A DNA stretch of 64,000 bases, taken from Micropterus salmoides. Taxonomy: Eukaryota; Chordata; Actinopteri; Centrarchiformes; Centrarchidae. Each line of letters starts with the position of its first letter. The stretch's first letter is position 1. The translations under genes were made by a program, and so were the position numbers. Where the stretch lies: contig NW_024040596.1 of assembly GCF_014851395.1 (NCBI RefSeq), positions 4,986,777 to 5,050,776 of the forward strand. The letters run 5' to 3'. This document shows positions 35,306-46,649 of the stretch, piece by piece. The notes under the pieces are model-generated. The model saw only the letters and a list, made by a program, of their open reading frames with translations, was not told the DNA's origin and ran no database searches.

Positions 35306-35913
35306 GTTCTCACTCCCGACTCGTCACATGTTGACTCTTGGTCAAGGCCCTTTGACGTCGCTTGTTAACACCCTGGGTACCCTTTTTTAGAGTCATTTGT
35401 AGACTTTTATGGATCCGCGGTCAAGTTAGCAACCCTTAGTACCAAAAAATATGCAACATCCGCTTAGACTTTCAAAATAAAAGTGTTGCAATTGGTTAGA
35501 TCTAGGCATGAAAAGTACTTGGTTAGTTTAAGCGACAAAACTACTTGGTTAAGAAAAGATCATGGTTTGGGTTAAATTAATTAAATTGGGTCAGTTAACA
35601 CAAAAGTTAACTAATGTCACTTGCATAACTAACACAATTTATGTAACTTGTCTAACTTAAATAAAAATATTTAATGTTGACTTTTTGTTTCACACGGGAC
35701 ACAAAAACTGCTCTCCTGGTTCAAAGTCAGGGTTCTGGCCCAACCACCTCAGTCTTTTGTGTTAAATATCCCTACCTTTACCATCAGAAACTGACTACAG
35801 GGCTTCCCCAACTGCATTGGTCTATGACGCTATAGGGATGCCTAGTGCGTTACAAACTGACGCCGATGGATCTTGACCATGCACCCATGTGTGACAAGTC
35901 GGGGAGTGAGAAC
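35306..35913. mobile_element. Complete TIR element, about 608 bp
   Basis: Left end GTTCTCACTCCCGACTCGTC (35306-35325) and right end GACAAGTCGGGGAGTGAGAA(C) (to 35913) are inverted repeats with one indel and one substitution. The interior has no coding frame but contains repeated CTACTTGGTTA (about 35516 and 35541). Possible flanking duplications ACAACATG and ACAAACATG would place the right edge a few bases further out, near 35922. I recognise this as a common teleost non-autonomous DNA repeat; superfamily unknown. Confidence 0.7.
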
Positions 35914-36080
35914 GGGTTGGGACAAACATGTGTTTTGGAAGGTCACAGTGAACTTGACCTTTGACCTAAACAACCCAATTCTAATTATTTCATCTTTGAA
36001 TCCAAGTGGACATTTGTGCCAAATTTGTAGTCGTTCCTGGGATATAGCATTCATGACAATGGGATGGACGGAGACTACTG

Positions 36081-37515
36081 TGAAATCAGACTGACTTTAG
36101 ACATCCTCCATACAGAGAAAAGTGTCTGTCACATTGTTCTTGTCACATGTGGACGACCACAGAAAATTAAACTCAAGTGTTTATTGTGTTACCCCTCGCC
36201 TTCTTCCTATGAGTTTTATCAGAGGGCAAACGCCTTTGCTACTAAAAGAGGACGGCCATTATTCGCACAACTGAACAAGGTCACTTATGAAGAAAATGGA
36301 AATACAGACCATTTTAAGCACTTGAACAAATGACCAGTGCTGTTGTTTTCCTGTTGAGGACAAACTCAAGTAAAAACTATCACCTCTGTTGTTTTATGTT
36401 TTTCTCTGTCTCTCCATCTCTGAAGTAGAATCCGTATTCAACTCAGCTGGTGCGAGATAATGTCTTATCATCACTCAGATCCTTAACATCAGTCTCTGCT
36501 GGATTATCTGGTACATCAGCCAAAACATTGTTTAGCCTTGTAACATAAATCCACCTGATGGCCATCTATTTTTTTTTATAAAAATTGATTATTATATAAT
36601 CTTAAATTGTGTTCAACGTAACTGCCAGAGTATCAGCACATTTCAAATCGATGTTTCAAAAGTGGACATGGCGAAGGGACCAAATTACTTCAGCAAATGA
36701 ACCACACATAGTTTCTCAACAACATAGCAAAATACACTAAGTGCTGCTAGATGTAGTGGATTTATTGGCAAAGCAAGGATTGTTCAGAACATATGGAACA
36801 TAAGAGTGAGCAGCAGATAAGTGGTTTGAGAAATTGCTATGGTGGTTTTGACATGTTTTGGCACATTTTTTGCACTGACTCTGGGTCACTATTGGAATCC
36901 ATTATAACGGCTGTGAATTCAAGCAGACTGCAGCGGCCATCCTCCACAATGGTGCAAACTTTTTAAAGGCACCTTTCAAATGCACGGGGGGGGCAACAGC
37001 AATCTGGGTCATGATAGTATTAAATGTTCAGTTGCAGACTAAAAATTGTATTCCATTATATTATCATAATAACAGCTCCAACAGATGTGCTAACATTAAT
37101 GCTTATAGACTAAATTGTCTCATTATGGATTGTGGTTCTTTGTATGTGTTCTGACTAAAAAAGGCATCCTGACATTCTATTTTATAAACCAATGACATTA
37201 AACAAATGTTTATAAAAGAGATCATCTGTCATATTTAGCACTGGGGTTGCCAACAAGATAATATTTTTCATCCACTACAGCTCAGAGTTGATGAGGTTAT
37301 TACTAAATTGCAGGAATATTTCCAACAAAACAAACACATGACGTTCATTAAGATATGTGAAGAACAAATAGAAACAGTTGTATGTCATAATTAGGAATTA
37401 AGTTAGGTATTGAGTTGCAAAAGGTGTAACACAGTTAGTTAATACAACTGATAGGCTACCATATGTAACCGAGTTGTCCCAGAATTCATCATTTTCTGTG
37501 GGTAAAAAGGACTCT
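36081..37515. other. No gene seen
   Basis: An 89-codon frame at 36064-36333 shows no recognisable domain. G8 run near 36987. Confidence 0.5.
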
Positions 37516-37850
37516 TTTCACTGCACTCTTCAAGGGCTGCCAAGAAAAATAACAATTACTGTCAAGGAGAACATCCACTCCATCATAATGGAGGTGTACA
37601 GTTGTGGAGGAGAGTTGCCACCCAGTACTGAAAAGGTACTTCTTTGTCCACATGCAGGTATTACTGTGGCTCAGAGGACTAAGGACTCAGGCATCATATT
37701 TCCAGACAAAGATAGTAGGTTTTCTGGACACTAAAATGTTATGTAGATTTCTGTAGCAAGTCCAGGATAAATGTACCATCTTTCACTACTCTTTCTCCAT
37801 TTAAGGCCAAACATGACACAATATGTCATGTAAAAAAGTGAAGCATAGAC
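37516..37850. repeat. Unclassified dispersed family X, copy 1
   Basis: Contains CATCCACTCCATCATAATGG (37572-37591), identical to 50026-50045, and further matching tracts about 75-100 bases later (GGCATTAATGTAGCTCAGAG-like) and near the end (GGCCAAACATGACA...CATGTAAAAAAGTGAA). Its left part, CTTCAAGGGCTGCCAAGAAA, matches 40985-41018. I do not recognise the family. A frame at 37474-37734 crosses it without a known domain. Confidence 0.55.
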
Positions 37851-38373
37851 TAACTGGCCATCAAAACTACTACTGATACTTGCTTTACACTCATTGTCAC
37901 AAGGCATTTATGAATTTATGAGTTTTGAATACAGTTGATTTGTTTTGCTCTGCAGCAAGTACATCTTTTAAATGAAACCCACTAGCAAGAAGGGAAAAGT
38001 GAGGAAGAGAAATGGATGGTGATGGAGAGAGAAAAGGAGTGAGAGAGTGTGTTTTCCATCAGAGTCAACCTTGCCAGGCAATTCAGGCCCCCATTTCAGA
38101 GGCCTAATGGGAGATGGACAGTGATGGACAGCGCGTGTGGGTTACTTATTAATCTGGGAGAGGCAATTGGAGAACCTCTATCGACCTGCAGTAAATTAAA
38201 TAAAGCCTATCCTGAAATGGCATTATTCTCCCTGAACTCTCCCTTCGCTCCTCTCTCCTCTCTTGACCCGTTGCAAGGGATTAGAGCAAATAAAATGGGA
38301 AAATTTTGCCTCTGTGAAATGATGATGGATATTTACCACACATACAGTAAAAGTTATATATAAATATATATAT
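37851..38373. other. No gene seen; conserved-element-like patch
   Basis: From 38049 to 38360 the sequence is low in repeat signal and dense in homeodomain-type words (TAATGG, TTATTAATC, CAATTG, AAATTAAATAAA). The plus-strand frame over it (104 codons) has no domain. Confidence 0.4.
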
Positions 38374-38520
38374 AAATATACAAATTCAAATTGGCTTTAT
38401 TGGCATGAATGCATAGCAACAATATTGCCAAAGCTATGTATAAAGTACATAAGGACAATTCATTTTATACATTTCATTAGATAAAGAAATAAAAGTGCAA
38501 AAATTGTGTTTGTGTGTTAA
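38374..38520 (-). repeat. LINE 3' tail, antisense
   Basis: AAATTCAAATTGGCTTTATTGGCATGAATG followed by ATTGCCAAAGC is the inverted 3' terminus of a widespread fish LINE (read on the minus strand it ends CAATAAAGCCAATTTGAATT). An AT-rich low-complexity run extends to about 38640. Confidence 0.55.
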
Positions 38521-38765
38521 TACAAAATAAAATAATAATAAAAAATATATAAAATATAAAAAGTACGTAAAAAAAGAAGTAAAACAATAAGCGTGTGTGT
38601 GTTAGTATGTTAGAAAATTAAAATAATATATTAATATACATATAATGTTTACTGTTTTGCAACTACTTAAAAGTAGTGAAGTTATGTTGATTACTTGCTA
38701 ACCTTTCAAGATTAGATATTTCTGTCATGCACATTAAGAGAATCTTTATATTTGAAAAGGTTAAG

Positions 38766-39380
38766 TTAAAAGGGACCTATAATGCTGTCCCTTCTTTTCT
38801 GCTCAGTCTGTCTGAAAGTTAGTGCAGCTAGTACTCTTGGCTCCCAGTCTGGGCAGTCAGCTAAGCTAATAGGGCTGCTAGCTGCACAGAGAAGGCTGAA
38901 TACTATGGCTGACCGTAAAAAGAGTTATGTCTGGCTGTAGATTAGCTGTGAAGATAATAATGACACTGTGAGTTTGAGTGTGTGCAAAGACGGTAAAATA
39001 CTGTGGCAACACCATACAGCTTGCTAAACATCTGAGATTAAGTCTCAAGACTGAGTACCATGATGATGTTGTTAAAAGTATCGGTATTGGTGTTGGTGTC
39101 AGCAATACCAGCCTAGGTATTAATGAAGAATTGAATTGAATCTGCTGGGCAGGGCTTCAGGAAATTTGCCAATCAGAAGAAAGTGGGCTTTTAGGGAGGG
39201 AAGCCTAAAGAGACTTTAATGGCTTGTTTCAGACAGAGGATGAACCGAGGGGCTGCATAAAGGGCCAGTATAACATAAATAGGGTTTTTAAAAAAGGAAT
39301 TATGAATCATGCAAAGCTATTGTATGGAGTCCCAGAGTAAAAATATAGAGCTAGGAATGAGCATAATGGGTCCCCTTTAA
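38766..39380. mobile_element. Complete TTAA-flanked non-autonomous element
   Basis: Left end TTAAAAGGGACCTATAATGC (38766-38785) and right end GAGCATAATGGGTCCCCTTTAA (about 39359-39380) are inverted repeats with few mismatches, each bounded by TTAA. TTAA targets are typical of piggyBac-type transposition. The interior has no transposase; a block GCCAATCAGAAGAAAGTGGG (39168-39187) and GTTTCAGACAGAGGATGAA match a common teleost repeat as I remember it. Confidence 0.75.
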
Positions 39381-40974
39381 ACTATAATGAGTAATTGCAT
39401 TCAGTTGGTTGTTGACTGCTGTTTTGGAAAGAAAACAGGCTGTCAAGCATTTTATGATTCAATGAGGATCCAACCTCAATGTGCTTATGATGCCTAATGA
39501 GCAAGAAAGTTTCAAAAGAGCTATTTTTTGTCATGCATACAAGCCATTGAGAAACACCAGCCCACAGCATCACAATGGCAGCCCAGTGCCCTAGAAAACT
39601 GCCATCACTCAAAGTGGTCTTAAGGACCAATCATTACCTTCCACTGCAGGCTTAAACTTTGATTGCTTGATTTTTTTGCTTCCTTCTTATTTTTCCAGCA
39701 ACTTCTGTGCTAATCTTTCACTTGCCATTAATGGGTAGCCCTCTCAGAGGTTTCATCTCTTCATTCCACATGATGAACCAGATATGAGAATACGCCTGTG
39801 AAGAGGACTGAGAAACTAGCCCTGTAGAAGTCACCTTGTGTCCAATAATAGCCATAGCTCTGTTGTACATCCATCAGTCTACTGTCAGTTATTTAGGACA
39901 ACTTTACCCTAAAGTCTTCAGAAGACCCCAGGGTACCAGATACTTTGGCCCTTTCTTTCCGTTATGAAAACTCACTCTCTCAGAAATGGTTGCTGTACTT
40001 CTGAAACACAGTCCAGAAGTGAATGCATGGTCCACTCTGTACATAACTGTAATCCGTAAAGATGTTTTTACATACACAGATGTTTAATAAACAATTCTTA
40101 TTGATTTTATCATGAGGACTACGTATATCTGCTGATTATTCTCTTATTCAGCTTCCAGCAGGATGCTCTCCTACTATTCTCTGCTCTGCTGCTGTCTCCT
40201 GTCTTCTCTTGAGTGGGTCCCAAATACAATGTGTAATAATGTAATAAGGGAAACTTTCAGGCCAATCAGAAGAAAGTGCAATACTCTGTAGAACAATGCA
40301 TCATCCATCCAGGACCCCTCGCGCAAATCTTCTTCATGTTTTATTGGCGGGTGCCGTTGACTTCCTGTCACTGGAGCGGATTATAGCAAACATTTCAAGT
40401 ATGCACAGTGTTTTTTGCTGTTTTTTTTGAATTTACGGAAAAATATTTAAACAGGATAATTGCGTGAGAATAAAGGAGAATCCCGGGGAAAAGTGAGGGT
40501 TGACAGGTATGCGTGGGACACGTACCTGTCAACACACAGAAATGCTACTTTGGGCACCGGTTGGATGAAAACATGCTGAAATTTGTTTGGAGTGAAGATG
40601 TCAAGTGACATAATGTAAAAATAGGTATCAAATTATGTTATCACTGTATCGGTGAAGGAAACTAAATGGAACAAAACTAATATATATAGTATATTAGTAT
40701 AATATCAATATTATTGTTTGCTCTCAGCCAAAGGAAAAAACTATCATATGTTCTTACCACCTACATTGTTGGCATGCTTTAACACTTGCTTTGATAAAGC
40801 TTTTCTTGATCTGACCCTTTTTACTGTAAGTGAAAATGCAGCGATATGATTCAAGTGCTGAGTGAAAGGGAAGGTTGGTTTTGTGGTTTTCAGGGTGTGA
40901 TTTGATTATGAAAGTTTATTGTTTAGCTTGTTGAGAACAATATGTGTAACCTAGAATATCTCTAAAATCTTTTC
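39381..40974. other. No gene seen
   Basis: No frame with recognised domain. GGCCAATCAGAAGAAAGTGC at 40260-40279 echoes the interior of the preceding TTAA element and may be a small related fragment. Confidence 0.45.
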
Positions 40975-41025
40975 TCAGTGCACCTTTCAAGAGCTACAAA
41001 GAAAAGTAACAATTACAGTGCTTTC
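40975..41025. repeat. Family X, 5' fragment
   Basis: CCTTTCAAGAGCTACAAAGA and AAAGTAACAATTACAGTG align with 37525-37561 (CTCTTCAAGGGCTGCCAAGA and AAAATAACAATTACTGTC). The similarity stops after about 45 bases. Confidence 0.45.
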
Positions 41026-42214
41026 AGACAGCAACAGGGAGCGGGAAGGAGGCTGCCACTCTCGTGAACACGCACAGCTTTTTGCCACTGCAGAGTCTAT
41101 GATGGATCAACTTTTTCAACTTGCCGACGCGGCTCGCTGCGTAACCATGGCAACCACAGAAACTGCTCCAAGAACTAGCTGATTTTACTGTGTATGTCTT
41201 CATCAGCAGAGAACTCACAGAACAATAATAAGAAACTGTACTGGAGTAACATCAGCTTCATAGCTTGATTATGCGGTGGGGGACAATAAACAATGTTTGG
41301 GTCAGTCTATAGAAGCATATTTTTCTGTCCCTTACCTTTACAGAAACATTACACTTTAGAAACACTGTAGGGTTACAATTAATTTATATTTTAAAATGAA
41401 AAAATAATGCTATTTAAACAATTAGACTTTCTTGAGCCATCAGTTTTTCGATATTTGTTTTTGAATTAATTATAGAATTCCAAAATCCACAGAGGTGTTT
41501 GTCCCCTCCATCATGTATAGAGCAAAAGTGTTTTTCCTAGCAACTTACAGACTGCTAAGGGATGCAAAGGAGGAAGATAGAGAAGAGGGATAGTGAAACA
41601 GAGAGACAGCGAGAGAGCAGAGAGAGAGAGAAAGACATAGGATAAAAAATAACTTTTTTTCAAGAAAATATTTTTGTTTTACAGACAACTACAACAAGGG
41701 GGTGAAAAAGTAGGAGAGATGCACAAAGGAAACAAAGGAAAATAGGAAAACTGAAAGACGAGATCATCAGTTGGAAACCAAGATATGAAAAGGTGAAAAA
41801 ACAGAACATATGACTGTAGAGTTGAAATCTCAAATGCTCAGAAGTTAAAACACAAAAGATTCTTCAAGGTCAGCGAGTCAACAATGATGTCAGAAAAAGC
41901 CCTGAAATATCACTCCGCTGTTTTGGGAGCACTACAACACAAATACAAAAGTCACAAAAATAAAGACACAAAGTCAAAACAAAGTCTTGCAAAGCTGGTA
42001 TCACAGAAGCTGATCTAAAATTATAAAAGCAAGACGTACTGCAAGAAGCTCATCGGTTGTGATTCTCGAACCATCAGAAAAACAAAGCTAGTCCAAGAAA
42101 CCACCACACAGAAGGAAATTGTAAAAGATGTCAGACAGTTTTTCCATACAGATGATGTAATTTCCTTAGAGATGATGTCATCAGGGAAGAGGAACACTCT
42201 AACTCTCAGCAAGT
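41026..42214. other. No gene seen
   Basis: Includes a purine-rich tract at 41570-41640 and an A-rich stretch to 41800. Confidence 0.5.
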
Positions 42215-44060
42215 CAAGTCTAGTTTATTTATAAAGCACATTTAAACACAACCAGAGTTGACCAAAGTGCTGGACAAGTTATACAGAAAAAGATAAAAAC
42301 CAGAAAAATTAAAACAGGCCAAACAATTAATAACATACAGCAATAAGATAGAAAAACAACACAGTTAGATACAAATAGATAAATAAAGACACAAGCGCAG
42401 GTGCCCCTAAACAGACTCAAACGCCAAAGAATAAAAACATGTTTTAAGTCGAGACTTAAAAGTGTGGATAGTGGGGGATGATCTAATAATAAGGGGTAAA
42501 TTATTCCACAGTATCGGGGCCACCACTGAAAAGGCACGGTGACCCTTTGTTTTCATACAAGACTGTGGGATGGCTAAGAGAGATTGGTTTGATGATCTGA
42601 GGGGTCTGGAGGAGTGTTGAAACATTAGGAGTTCTGAAATATAAGATGGGGCCAGTCCATCTAATGCCTTAAAAACAATTAACAGCACCTTAAAATCGAT
42701 TCTATATTTGACTGGTAACCAGTGAAGAGCATATATGGTCCCTCTTCCTTGTACCAGTTAACAATCTAGCAGCTGCATTTTGAACAAGCTGCAAGCGTGA
42801 TAATGATGAGTGACAGATGCCAGAGTACAAGGAATTGCAGTAATCAATTTGAGATGATATAAAAGCATGCAAGACAGTTTCAAGGTCCTTTACAGAGAGA
42901 ATGGATTTAAGTTTTGCTATGGTCCTTTAATGAAAAAAGCTACCTTTAACAACAGAGTTTTTATGTTTGTCGAATTGTAATGCTGAATCAAAGATAACTA
43001 AGTTCCTAGCAAAGGGTTGTACATTAATGGACATTTTTGATAAGTCCTCAATTGAGTTAGGGGAACCAAATAATATTACTTCTGTCTTGTTTTTATTTAG
43101 TTGGAGAAAGTTGATTGCTATCCAACACTTAATATCATTTAGACAGTTGTAAATAGACTGTATGGACTTCGAATCACCTGGCTTCAGAGGTAAGTACAGC
43201 TGTGTATCATCAGCATAGCAGTGGTATAATATATTATGTTTACGGAGAATGGAGCCCAAGGGACCATATACAAAGAAAATAAGATTGGCCCCAGGATTGG
43301 ACCTTGTGGTACTCAGCACTTAATTGCTTCTGAAGAAGAGGAAATGTTACCAATGTTAACAGAAAAAGTTCTATCTTTCAACAGTAAAACCACTGTAGCG
43401 CGACGCCCTGGATACCAACCCTTGCTGGAGGCGATCCAGGAGGATGTCATGATCAATGGTGTCAAAAGCCGCGCTTAGGTCAAGCAAGAGTAAAATAGCA
43501 CAATTTCCAGAATCACCAAACAGCAAATCCATAGAGTGCTATTTATTATAGACAAAAGGATAGGAGCAACAACATCTAAAACCTATTTTAAAAGACGCAA
43601 GGGGACAGTTTCTGTAGGAGCAAAAGTAGGCTTCATGAGTGAGGCTATATCGATAAACTCAGACAGGCCATGGGACTAACTCAGATGGGTCAAGACCGGA
43701 GGGTGAGATACCAGATCAAACCTCAAGCTTTGCAGGGAAATGGTGTCAAGGATGTCTGTGACAGTGGTATTAAATAGAGTGACTTGTGCCTTTGTGCCCA
43801 CTGTCTCTGTAAGTTTAGCAAAAGGCGAAGTTATAAAGGCATCAGAGAAAAGCCTAGCTGTGGAGTAATTAAGTGCCGAACATAGCGATCTGGCATTTTA
43901 GGTTTTGGTAAAGGACATGAGAGAGAGGCAGTAAAGATGACAGGTTTATGATCAGATAAATAGTATCATTCAGCTCAACATTTAAAACAGGAAAACCTAA
44001 TGATAAAACCAGATCAAGTTTAACAGACAGAATTGCTGGACCCATTTGAGGCAGGATATT
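42215..44060 (-). pseudogene. L2-type LINE: endonuclease tail, reverse transcriptase and 3' end
   Basis: L2 elements encode endonuclease plus reverse transcriptase and copy themselves by target-primed reverse transcription. Read on the minus strand: LDLVLSLGFP then a degraded stretch where the endonuclease SDH motif would lie (about 44020-43930); RT motif A DLSAAFDTIDHDIL (43484-43443), VPQGPILGPILFSLYM (about 43315-43268), the catalytic YADDTQ (43217-43200) in a 130-codon frame, LQLNKNKTEVILFG, and the C-terminus KALDGLAPSYISELL...NNLPLIIR (42688-42407). The 3' UTR ends TGTGCTTTATAAATAAAC then TTGACTTG (42232-42212), the usual L2 end. Frameshifts lie between the blocks and parts are deleted, so it is not functional. 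Confidence 0.85.
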
Positions 44061-44089
44061 TAAAGGTTGTGACCAGGATTGGAGGGATC

Positions 44090-44641
44090 CTTAGTTATTT
44101 TCCTGGCTCTGCTGAGACCCCGGGAGCTGGAGATGTCTTCCAGGGAGGGCAAAGGGCAACTGATGATTTTTTTGATGACCCTTTGCAGAGATCTCCTGTC
44201 TGCCCCTGAACAGCCAGCATACAGACTGTGACGCAGTACGCCAGTTCACTTTCAATCTTGGAGTGGTAGGCCACCAGCAGCTTCCCCTTTAGATTGTTTC
44301 TGTGTAGCATTCTCAAAAAGCACAGTCACTGCTGGGTCTTTTTTACCAACAGACCAGGAGAGATCCTCTGCAATGTGAGTTCCAAAAAAATTGAAAGGGG
44401 AAACCCTATCCACACTGTCCCTGTTGGGGCAGGGTCCACTCTATGTCTCCTGTAGTCACTTACCATTTCTTGAGTTGAGTGCCAGGTTGTTCATAGAACA
44501 CCAATCAGCTTCTGACAGCCTCTGTACCTCGTCTCTGTATACTAACTCATCTCCTCCGGTAATGAGTCCAACCACAGTGGTGTCATCTGCAAATTTAATA
44601 ATGGTGTTGGTGGAGTGGATAGGCGTGCAGTCATAAGCGTA
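44090..44641 (-). pseudogene. Rex-like LINE reverse transcriptase remnant
   Basis: The minus strand encodes STNTIIKFADDTTVVG (catalytic FADD box, 44593-44576), EVQRLSEADWCSMNNLALN and, after a frameshift, KGKLLVAYHSKIESELAYC (about 44292-44236), all in the order of Rex1/CR1-group RTs. It is cut at 44641 by a Tc1-type insertion at a TA. The endonuclease of a related element is found further right on the same strand (46650-47400), so both may come from one insertion. Confidence 0.75.
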
Positions 44642-45480
44642 CACTGCGTGCACAATTATTAGGCAAATTGTATTCCTCATTTTATTGTTGAACAAACACA
44701 GTGCTCTCAGTCAATCGAAAATATAATTAAACCTCAAACCTGAATGCTTAACTAAGGAAAAGTAAGTTTGGTCTGGCTCAGGAGAATATGTGTGCAGAAT
44801 TATTAGGCAACTAATTTACAAAAATCATTCTATCAAATTAGTTGTTTATTCTCAATTTTTAAAGTAACTGTAACAATTAATTTTTGGCCTTAAAAAATAT
44901 ATAGCCAATATAGCCAGCTTCTTTTCAAAAACTGCCATGAGCCTTCCATACATGGGGTCTGTCAGTGCAACCACAGCCTCCCAAATGCTGTTCAAAGAGG
45001 TGCACTGTTTTCACTGTAAATCTCACATTTCAGAAGGGCCCACAAGTTCGCAATAGGATTCAAGTCAGATGAGGATGGGGGTCAGGTCATTATTTGGGTA
45101 CCTTTGAGGCCATGCTGGCAAACCAAGCAGTGGAGTACTTGAATGCATGTGATAGATAACTGTCCTGCATAAAGATCATGGCCTTCTTGAAAACAGAAGG
45201 CTTCTTCTTGTACCACTGTTTGAAGAAATTAGCTTCCAGAAACTGGCAGTAAGTTTGGGAGTTGAGTTTTAGACCTTCTTCAACTGAAAAAGTCCAGCTA
45301 TCTCATCCTTAATGATAGCATAACAGTACCCCTCCTCCACCTTGCTGGCACCTGATTCCAAGTGGTGCCATGTCCATCAGTGATCCAGGCACGTGCCATC
45401 CATCTGGTCCACTGAGAGTCACTCTGACTTCATCTGTCCATAAAAAAAAAATGTCTTCTGGTATTTCTTTGACCAATCTG
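44642..45480 (-). mobile_element. Tc1/IS630-type transposon remnant, 5'-truncated
   Basis: Begins right after TA (44640-44641) with CACTGCGTGCACAATTATTA and GGCAA, a terminus typical of a fish Tc1/mariner group; a variant GTGCAGAATTATTAGGCAAC recurs at 44790-44809. Minus-strand blocks include WTDEVRVT-like then LSGPDGW (about 45440-45385, first aspartate), LGIRCQQGGGGVLLS (about 45358-45314), and TSLNSIWEAVVAL (about 45003-44964) near the C-terminus. Frameshifts are frequent, the N-terminus and the right terminal repeat are missing. Confidence 0.7.
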
Positions 45481-45579
45481 GACTCTTGGGAACTTGGGAA
45501 TCTTATTCAGTGCTGATCGGAAGTACTCGGTTCTGTGTACTTCTGGACACTCCAGATAGGTTTCAGTTCTACAATATGG

Positions 45580-45700
45580 AGTATAATGGGTTCCTGGTAG
45601 GTTCACATTTAATTCTACAAGTCAGCTGGGATTGGCTCCAGCCCCCCGCGACAATTAAAAGTATTGGGAAATTGTATCAGATTGCTCGTCTTCCTAATTA
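45580..45700 (+). repeat. RTE/SINE-type 3' tail fragment
   Basis: GTCAGCTGGGATTGGCTCCA followed by GCCCCCCGCGAC (45622-45653) is the common end of a teleost repeat also seen in deleted form at 53684-53880. Confidence 0.55.
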
Positions 45701-45899
45701 GGTCATCCTCACTGGTAGTATCAGTCTGTAACAGGAAAGACTACAGTTGGGAGTTTTTTATATTTGAATGAGAGAGGAGTGAAATAGTTTTGTAACCAAA
45801 TATGTTGTGGGAAAAGAATTTAAGGTAGGTTTTTGACACGTGTGTTAAAAGTAAACAATGGAAAATTATTTTGTTAACTTTTGATCAATAAATTGAATT

Positions 45900-46540
45900 G
45901 AAAGATCTCCGCAAGTGTTTTTTCCTTTATTGGTGAGTGGCAAACCTCCTCGAAAAACGGCAGCCACAAGTGTAAAACGAGTGAGCAATCTGTTTAAACT
46001 AGTCACTCACACTAAAGTCTGTACAGAAGCAAAGGAAAAGAGGCTGCACATCCAGCCGATCAAACTAACTACACCTGAAGCAGCTGCAGCCGGAGGCTCC
46101 GTGAGTAAAATCAGCTGATCGCTGCTGTGCTACAAAAGCGTTTAATTGATGTGATGGAACACAGTGATCGGTCATTGACAAGTGATGTGAATAGCAAATA
46201 AAAATTGTGTTAAATGATACCAGAGCTGGTGGTGGTAAACAAGTGATGAACATGCCTGAGACGCAGCTGAAGGTGAGCAGCTGTTAAAATCAAGCATGGA
46301 CTTTTTTATACAGTTTATGGTGCGGGCACATAAGGAAAAATGGCGTGTTCTTCTCTTTCTTTCAGTGTGTTACTTTCGTGTTTGGCTGCAAGCAAAACCA
46401 CACAAATCGTATTTTTTTGACGCGATCTGGTTACAATTAGTATGCCTAGGTATCGATTATAGTACTGACATTTCGATTCTACTCGATACTGGGCTGTTTC
46501 TATCGATACCATAAAGGTATCTGGTAGCGATAACCATCCT
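45900..46540. repeat. Possible hAT-like fragment with ATCGAT motifs
   Basis: Between 46450 and 46530 CGATAC/ATCGAT words recur four times (TATCGATTATAGTACTGAC, CTCGATACTGG, TATCGATACC), as in the ends of some fish hAT elements. Borders and duplications are not visible, and the left part is only tentatively included. Confidence 0.3.
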
Positions 46541-46649
46541 TACTGTCTGGTGGTCACACCTCAACTTAAGCTATTTCAAGAGTGTCGAATCAGACTGAAA
46601 GGCATTTTACAATTTGTGAATTGAAATTATTAATTGAAATTCCCAGCAA

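Larger units (their letters stand above)
34700..36080 (+). repeat. Diverged repeat of GGTCA...TGACC units, interrupted twice
   Basis: Units such as AAGGTCACAATGACCTTTGA (34735-34754), GAGGTCACAGTGAAGCTGAC (about 34985) and AAGGTCACAGTGAACTTGAC (about 35940) alternate with TTGAGTTATGACC-like links (34953, 35285). This is a repeat known in many teleosts by the phrase GAGGTCACAGTGACCTTGAC. It is split by SINE A (35053-35255) and by a TIR element (35306-35913) and resumes after each. Confidence 0.65.
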
